Below, piece after piece: positions 57,573 to 64,000 of a DNA stretch of 64,000 bases. The position numbers were made by a program, and so were the translations under genes. Below the pieces are notes generated by a model, which saw only the letters and a program-made list of their open reading frames with translations, searched no databases and was not told the DNA's origin. The stretch is taken from positions 151,049,706 to 151,113,705 of the forward strand of contig CM075650.1 of the NCBI GenBank assembly GCA_037953625.1, in the 5' to 3' direction. The first letter of the stretch is position 1, and every line of letters begins with the position of its first letter. Origin of the DNA: Crotalaria pallida. Its lineage: Eukaryota > Streptophyta > Magnoliopsida > Fabales > Fabaceae.

Positions 57573-58352
57573 GGCTTAAATACTGTTTTGGTCCTTTATC
57601 TTATATATAGGTTTCAATTTGGTCCTCTAACTATTAGAAGAATCAATTTAGTCCTCTATTTTTATAAAGTTTGTCAATGTTGCCCTTCTGTCATAACACC
57701 GTTAAAATTAATCGGAATATTCCATATTCTTACCGGAGATTCCTTCAAACAGTGCATGTGTTGGCGACGGATTTTGCTACGGATTAGCGACAAATTTTTT
57801 TAAAAATAATAAAAAAATTCAAAAATAATAAAAAAAAAATCATATTTTTTTAAAAAATTGCATCCCAGAAAATGACAGACTATCTGTAAAAAAATTTTAT
57901 CCATAAAATTTAAAAAAAAAACTGTAAAAACTCAACTAAAAAAAAAATATTTTACTGATTATTTAAAATTTTTCTGAAAATTTTTATTATTTTTTAAAAA
58001 TATTTAAAATATTAAGAAAAAATAAATTGCAGAATTTTTAAAAAAATATTTTACAGTTTTTTTTTAAATATGAATTTTTTATTATTTTTTCAAATTTTTT
58101 TATTATATTTTAAAAAAATCCGTCGCTAATCCGTAGCAAAATCCGTTGTAAAATCCGTTGCCAACGCATGCACGGTTTGAAGGAATCTCCGGTAAGAATC
58201 TGGAATATTCCGATTAATTCTAACGGTGTTATGACGAAAGGGCAACATTGACAAATTTCATAAAAATAGAGGACTAAATTGACTCTTTTAATAGTTAAAG
58301 GACCAAATTGAAACCTAGATATAAGATAAAGGACCAAAACAGTATTTAAGCC
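57573..58352. mobile_element. Mutator-type MITE with ~230-bp inverted repeats
   Basis: A 780-bp element. Termini GGCTTAAATACTGTTTTGGT and its complement; the two arms (about 57573-57800 and 58120-58352) match almost throughout, including 'accggagattccttcaaac'. A perfect 9-bp duplication TTAGTATTA flanks it (57564-57572 and 58353-58361). The core is A/T homopolymer-rich. Each arm contains a mirrored ~71-75-codon open frame that is simply the TIR read outward and is not a gene. Confidence 0.93.
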
Positions 58353-58360
58353 TTAGTATT

Positions 58361-58790
58361 ATTATGAAATGGTGTTTTGGTTTTTTAACAGGTGCATTAA
58401 TATTATTTCAGAATTTATTTTTTATAAATGTATTTAGTAACACTACTGTGAAATGACGTTAGTTCATAATACATAACTTTTCAAGAATTTATTATTTTGT
58501 ACAAATACATTAGTATTGTTTCGGAATTTATTTTTTTTAAATTATATTTAGAAACACTATTATGAAATGATGTTAGTCCATAAGACATATCTTTTAAAAA
58601 AAAAATTATTTTTCTAAAACTATTATGAAATGGTGTTAGTTCATAAGACGTAACTTTTTAAGAATTTATTATTTTGTACAAGTGCATTAGTATTGTTTTG
58701 GAATTTATTTTTTAAAATTATATTTAGAAACACTATTATGAAAGGGTGTTAGTCCATAAGACATATCTTTTCAATTTTTTTTTATTTTTT
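58361..58790. repeat. Tandem array of ~175-bp units
   Basis: Two full units (58441-58617 and 58618-58790) and a partial one. Each contains 'actattatgaaatg', 'catta​gtattgttt'-type and 'atatttagaaac' blocks. The Mutator MITE sits at one edge of the array in a matching 'cattagtatta' stretch. About 100-bp direct repeats with 'gacacgtgacat' and 'gaggagctctct' lie outside at 57415-57492 and 58815-58884. Confidence 0.75.
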
Positions 58791-59541
58791 TAAATGATAA
58801 ATACCGTTGACACGTGACATATCTCATACGTTCTCATTTTCCTAACTTTTATTGTGAGAGCCCCGTTTCATGAGGAGCTCTCTGGTTTAAGCATTTGTCT
58901 CAAAATTATATAATATTGTTTGATGTGTACCTTAATTAAGGAACATGCTAAGAATATTAAGAGAGTAAACTTTATTAAAAACTAAAAAAAATCGGATAGA
59001 TATTAAATAACTTAATTTTTTATATAACTTTACTTTTTTGAAATATCTTTAATATGTGTCCACATTAAAAATAATTTAATAAATTTTTTTTTTAAACTTT
59101 GGCCAATTTGTTGAATAGAAAAATGAATGCTTGAAATTTTGTTTTTATTGGATTTCTAAATACGTGTCACATAGTACCAAAAAAATATATGTTATCTTAA
59201 TACTATTATATTGTATCCTTTTGGATTTTTCTTTTTTATTAAGAAAGATAGTTAAATTTGTTAGTAACGTTAAAAATTGTGAAAATTTGATATATTTTCA
59301 AAATTATCCTTATAATTATTATTATGGTTCTAAAAAGTGTTGAGTTAATAAAAATGCTTATGAGAAAAAGTAATTAAATACTATTATAAATTGAAATAAG
59401 ATCAAAATAAAACTCTAAAAAATCTTTTATATATATAGCCAAAGAGAGTATAAGTTTGTTTTGTAAAGTTTCAGTTTACCCGTCATAAACTCTCAACTCG
59501 ATGTCGGTCTGTCAAAACTTGGAGTATGGAATATTAAAAAA

Positions 59542-60056
59542 GGCTTCATTACGTCACAAATTCCTGAAATTTAGGGTACTTTTGTCAAATATCTTTTATT
59601 TTTTCAATCTTTGATTCTCCGAAGTTACTTCTGGGTTTGTCATATACCCCTACTACCAATTCTGACCAATTTTGCTGACATGTAACATTGTAATCTTATC
59701 AGATGCAGAAGGTTAAGCACCTGGTGCCCCATGGGCGAAGATCCTTTGTTTTTAAAATTTAAAAAACTTAATATTTTTATATTTTTAGTTAAATAAAAAA
59801 AGAAAAAAAAAAGAATTGAAGAGAGGTTGTCTTCGCCTGTATGACACTGCGCGATTCCACATGACCAACCTCCTGAATCTGATCAGAATTCCGATATTAC
59901 ATGTCAGCAAAATTGGCCAGAAGTGATAGTAGGAATATATGACAAACCCATAAGTAACTACGGGGAGTCAGACATTGGAAAAAAAAAGGTACAAGAGTAT
60001 CTGACAAAAATATTCCAAACTTCGAGGACTTGGGGGACTTGTGATATAATTAAGCC
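59542..60056. mobile_element. Mutator-type MITE, copy 2
   Basis: A 515-bp element with termini GGCTTCATTACGTCACAA and '…GTGATATAATTAAGCC' and ~200-bp inverted arms ('ttctgaccaattttgctgac' left, complement right). A perfect 9-bp duplication ATTAAAAAA flanks it (59533-59541 and 60057-60065). Same family as 14155-14672. Confidence 0.93.
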
Positions 60057-60614
60057 ATTAAAAAACTATCCAATCTGCAACTTATTGCATTCTCGCAAAT
60101 TATGAGAAAATGGAAACATGACTCCATTTTTTTATATCTAAAAATGCAGTTTTGGTTTTTTTTTTTAATGTGTGATTTTGGGTTTTAATATTTTTGTATT
60201 TGTATTTGGTTGTGGGAATATTTTCATTCATTAAATATTTATTTTAAAAATTCAATTTTATTATTTATATTTATTATTCATTTAACTGCCTTTATTATTT
60301 TTGTTTTTGTTACATGTCTCTTATGCATTCTATTTTGTTTTATTATATTCAAGACACATATTGCTTATAAATTTGTAATCAAAGCCTTCTAAGATGGTCC
60401 AATGGAAACAAAAATTTATTTGTGCCTTAATGCTGTATATAATGAGTCCAACGGCTATAATATTTAAGTACAATGTGTGTATCAAGCTAGTTATTTGTAT
60501 ATTTTTTTATAAGCAAAATGTGTTTTGAATGTCCAATGCAAAAAAGATTTTTTTTTTTATTAGTCGTTGATGTTATATAATGAATCACGATGTATGTTAC
60601 AATCATGTAGATGT

Positions 60615-62487
60615 TGTAAGACCCTAAACTTCCCAATACGAAAATTACGGAAACTTAAAATTTTTTTGCAATGATTTGTTTTAAAAATCCATGAAAACCA
60701 ATTTTTAAGTTTGCACCTGCGACATCCAAAAAACATGCATAAAGTAGAATAGGCAGAAAACATTTTATTACAACATAATGAGGAATCACGAACGTTCACA
60801 AACACACTTCGGGTTCAGTTCCATCATCAAGTTCCATTCTTCAAGAAACATAATAAACTAAAACAAACTTCTAAACTCACGACCAGAGTATTATACAAAT
60901 GATGGGTTGCATAAAAAGGGTAGCACTAGGGCTCCACACTCATAGGTTAAGCTCCATCTGGGGGAGCCTGCCCTTCCTCAGCATCCGGATACCCATAGGC
61001 ATCTCCAAAAGGTGTACCTATAAAAATGCAACAAATGGTGAGTAGTTTATCTTAACTCAAGAAAGACATTGAAAAATAAACTACACATCAACAACACATA
61101 TTCAATCGTCAATGCATAAGGAGCAACATCGCACCATCGCATATTCATAGGATTTATTCAACAACTCACAAGTATAGCATCTAGTCAACAATAAACTTGA
61201 ACACAACACATTTTTGTTCTCAAGCATAACTAATTCTCGACATACCAAACTCTCATTTACAACAATATTTGAAATGTGCAAAGTGTATGCAAATGATGCA
61301 TGTTCCTTATGCGTTCTCAAGTATCTTCGTGCAATGATGCATGCACATCTCTCTTATCCGAATATTGGGTTCCACATACCTCGAATCCCTCTCTTGGATT
61401 CTCTTCTCTTTTCTCATTTTCTTTTCATAAATAGTAGTCTTTGACATTGGGATCCGATATTTGGATCATCATTCATCACATTGCTCTCCTCGGGCTTTAA
61501 TTCACATTTTCATTGCTTCTCATGGGTTCTCATCATCTCATGCAACTGTTATTGCTTTCTCTTTTCTCATTAATTCCTCACATACACCCTCCACTCCAGG
61601 GACAGGACCAAACCGGGAGTAAGCATTCTCCAACCAATGCTTGCACAATACTTCACCCCTATTAGAGTACTGTGTACAACTTGGGCCGTTTTACCCAAGC
61701 TGGTTAAGCAGGAATCGCCCTCCGCGGTCACGAAGTGCCTAAGCAGCCGATAGTATCACGACGATTTGTGGGACCGACTCCCAACATGGGTCGCGCTGTC
61801 CAGGCCCTCTAGCGGATCGAGGCCCAGCCACCAATGACCCCCGCGGGTGTCAACGACACACCATGACCACTATATCACTCTTGTCCATAGGTCCCGTAGA
61901 ACCATCACGTCATGTCCTTCCCACAACGGTCACCGTCCACCTTATTCCAACATGTATGATGCATGCTCTAAAGTCCCTCATTTGGCCTTACACCTTTCAT
62001 TTTTAGAAAACACGATTTACTTTGTGTAATCCAAGATGAGCAACCACCTATTGATCTCTTCTCTTAGCCTTAACACAATTATTCTCATGCAAATTGCAAA
62101 ATGTGCAAGTGACGTATTTCCTTCATATTCATCCAATTCAACAACACAAGGCTCAACTAACATAAAAACATCACACTAACAATTGCAATCATATAACATA
62201 GAACATATAACCAAAATAGCTTACAAGTGTTCAAAACCATTTCCAAGTATGTAACTTAAAACGTAGAAGCCAAATTAACAAGTAAGCATCCTACAATTAT
62301 CTCTATGCAGCAATATCAAACATATAAACCAAAATGATAAGTAAGCCTAAATAAACTATTATGCCATTATTTGTAAGCATAAAGCATTTAAAATAAGTAT
62401 TTGTCATGTCAAAATATCACTTCACATAATATTTACAAAATAGTGAATATGACAAATATAATCTAATATTCAAAAATATTAGCCTAG
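60615..62487 (-). mobile_element. LTR remnant, probably minus-oriented
   Basis: The left edge reads TGTAAGACCCTAAAC, which on the minus strand is an LTR 3' end …GGGTCTTACA. Inside, on minus, a 3'-splice-like '…gcatttttatag' near 61020 precedes the short frame GTPFGDAYGYPDAEEGQAPP ending in TAA. GC-rich segment 61600-61870 resembles LTR leader sequence. No TSD; the right edge appears cut by the next element. Confidence 0.5.
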
Positions 62488-63813
62488 TGTAACATCCCGA
62501 ATTTTTACTCCAAACTTAGCTCGGTTAAATTCGAGTTAGAACTGAGAATAAACAGAAGAGTAAGCTGGAATGTAGTGAAGTATTTTCATGGCCAAAGTGT
62601 ATGTAGGAGTTGAGAAGTATGCCATAGAGTTAGAAGCCATCAGTACGTAACAATCTGTTAATGTAATCGATTATCGTGGGGTGTTAATCGATTACAATCA
62701 TTCTGTGAGGTAGCTAAGCCTTAGCAAAGAACAAGCGGGTTTAAGTGTAGTGGCTCGGACCTCAGTCCTCGGACCTCAGTCCGACCAAATTCCATCTTAA
62801 CCGATCAAAAGCGAGGTTCAGTCATAAGCCGACCTTTAGCGAGGTTCAGAGTCATAAGCCGACCTCGTTTCGTCTCTCACCCCTCGTCAGTAATCAGACG
62901 ACCACAACGAGCTGTCTCATGTCACCTGATCTAAAGCAGTAACCAGTCTTCTCAGGTTTAAAGGATGTTGGATCGAATAGTTATCACCGAGCTCATGAGA
63001 ACCGAACATGTAGCCATGAGTTCATGAGAACCGAACAACTAGTACCGAGCTCATCAGTATCACCGAGCTCATCAGTACCACCGAGCTCATGGGAATTGAC
63101 CTCGTTTCGTTTGACAATCCTTGGCAGTGAGCAACCGACCATATCGAGATGATTCACGATGGACGATTATACGCACCTATCTCAGCAATATCCCGTTGGC
63201 CACAGTAATTCGCCTTGTGTAAACCGAGTATGAGTTCGGCCTCTTATCGACCATCGATAGGCCACACCGACCTCGCATCGATGCCAAGGCATCTCAACCT
63301 CCACGTGCCTAGCATCTCGTTGGTGAGGTTAAACCGATCTTGCACAGACGATAAGATATCTCGGCCTCCACGCGCCGAGCATTTCGTTTTACCTATCTCA
63401 TTCCTAGAAGGTGCTTTCAAGAACCCGATCACCGAGGTCCTAACATAGGCCCATAACTCCGATCCGATCGATTCGATCGTAGGCCGATCAGTTAGCACTT
63501 AGTTTACAAACACCGACCATGATCTAGTCGGATTCGTAACACACCGAGCTAGGGCCGAACACCATCGCCGAAACAAATGGCTCTTATAGCATTTCGGCAC
63601 CCAGACGCCCTATTCTCGACGCCCAGGCGTGCGCGTCAGACCTTGATCCCTCTCAACCATTCGTTTGTGACTTCCTCAGAAAGCCATTAATTTATAACCA
63701 CATATTTACCAAACTTCTAAGGGAAGCTTCTCACCAGGACCACATGTTTATTTCCAAAGTAAAAATAAAACAAAAACAAAGACCAACACAACCAACACTC
63801 ATTTATTCATTCA
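62488..63813 (+). mobile_element. LTR-like segment starting TGTAACATCCC
   Basis: TGTAACATCCCGAATTTTTA at 62488 matches the starts of the LTRs at 12893 and 33859. Paired TAATCGATTA palindromes are at 62664 and 62685 (21 bp apart). From ~62750 to 63640 the sequence is GC-rich and carries short repeats (next entry). The right end is not defined. Confidence 0.5.
62750..63110. repeat. GC-rich short repeats (accgagctcat units)
   Basis: 'ccgagctcat' or a one-base variant occurs at about 62989, 63035, 63062 and 63082; 'gaggttcag…gtcataagccgacct' occurs twice (62813, 62841); 'cggacctcagtc' occurs twice (62757, 62769). Function unknown. Confidence 0.75.
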
Positions 63814-64000
63814 TGTGAGACCCCCAATTTAGGCCCAATTTAATTGTGTTATTATTTGGAAAAATAAATTAATTTTGTTTTTATGTTTTAATTTAATTTT
63901 GTGCTAAGTACGTGATTTAAGTAATATATGTGAATGTTCATGTATTATAAGATTTTATTATATTATAAGATGCCCAAATGTTTTGTTTAAATTATTTTAA
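63814..64000 (+). mobile_element. Start of another LTR, cut by the window end
   Basis: TGTGAGACCCCCAATTTAGG is a typical LTR-type start (TGT…CCC). Only 187 bp are visible. Confidence 0.4.

Noticed and set aside
57588..58337. Two similar ~71-75-codon ORFs on opposite strands
   Set aside because: They are the mirrored inverted repeats of one MITE, not genes.
1..64000. CRISPR arrays, bacterial operons, rRNA or intact tRNA genes, integrated plant viruses
   Set aside because: None seen. The only tRNA-like sequences are SINE heads, and no viral polymerase or coat gene is recognised.

Overview
This is AT-rich plant nuclear DNA with GT-AG introns, Stowaway-like and Mutator-like miniature transposons, tRNA-derived SINEs and several LTR retrotransposon fragments. 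The repeat flavour and protein similarities fit a legume (Fabaceae, perhaps Phaseoleae/Glycine-like). That placement is inference, since no marker gene was searched. Only three host protein genes can be supported. They share no obvious pathway and look like unrelated genes separated by repeat-rich DNA.

Layout. (1) 1-2551: a complete J-domain/DUF3444 co-chaperone gene on +, with a 5'UTR intron. (2) 3.8-20.3 kb: a nested transposon region. It holds a LINE RNase H relic, an hAT-type MITE, a tRNA-derived SINE, a 3.2-kb Mutator-like element with ~320-bp terminal inverted repeats, a 2.9-kb solo-LTR-like insertion with perfect 5-bp target duplication that itself holds a MITE and an apparent mitochondrial DNA fragment, and a LINE endonuclease region interrupted by a 1.7-kb insertion with perfect target duplication. 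(3) 20.4-28.4 kb: an orphan TATA-box promoter and leader, then MITE-rich DNA. (4) 28.69-31.75 kb: a complete nine-exon trehalose-6-phosphate phosphatase gene on +, with a MITE in intron 1. (5) 32.3-40.8 kb: a TRIM-like element, a 3.6-kb solo-LTR-like insertion with perfect TSD, and a Sirevirus-like LTR relic. (6) 42.06-51.64 kb: a complete nine-exon gene on - for a plant TRF4/PAP-type nucleotidyltransferase of 1,156 aa. Its 3.9-kb intron 2 contains a ~1.1-kb tandem duplication. (7) 52-64 kb: intergenic DNA with MITEs, two Mutator-type MITEs with exact 9-bp target duplications, a SINE and LTR remnants.

The least explained signal is a set of paired short palindromes in the LTRs. In the LTR at 33859-37451, fourteen copies of ACTCGAGT form seven pairs, every pair separated by exactly 20 bp. 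Unrelated LTRs at 12.9, 38.1 and 62.5 kb carry a different palindrome (TAATCGATTA) that is also paired at 20-21 bp. The shared spacing with different sequence suggests one architectural rule (RNA hairpins or paired protein sites) used by several retroelement families.

Limits: exon structures were derived by reading splice sites, reading-frame phase and family similarity by eye. Repeat boundaries without a stated target-site duplication (TSD) are approximate.
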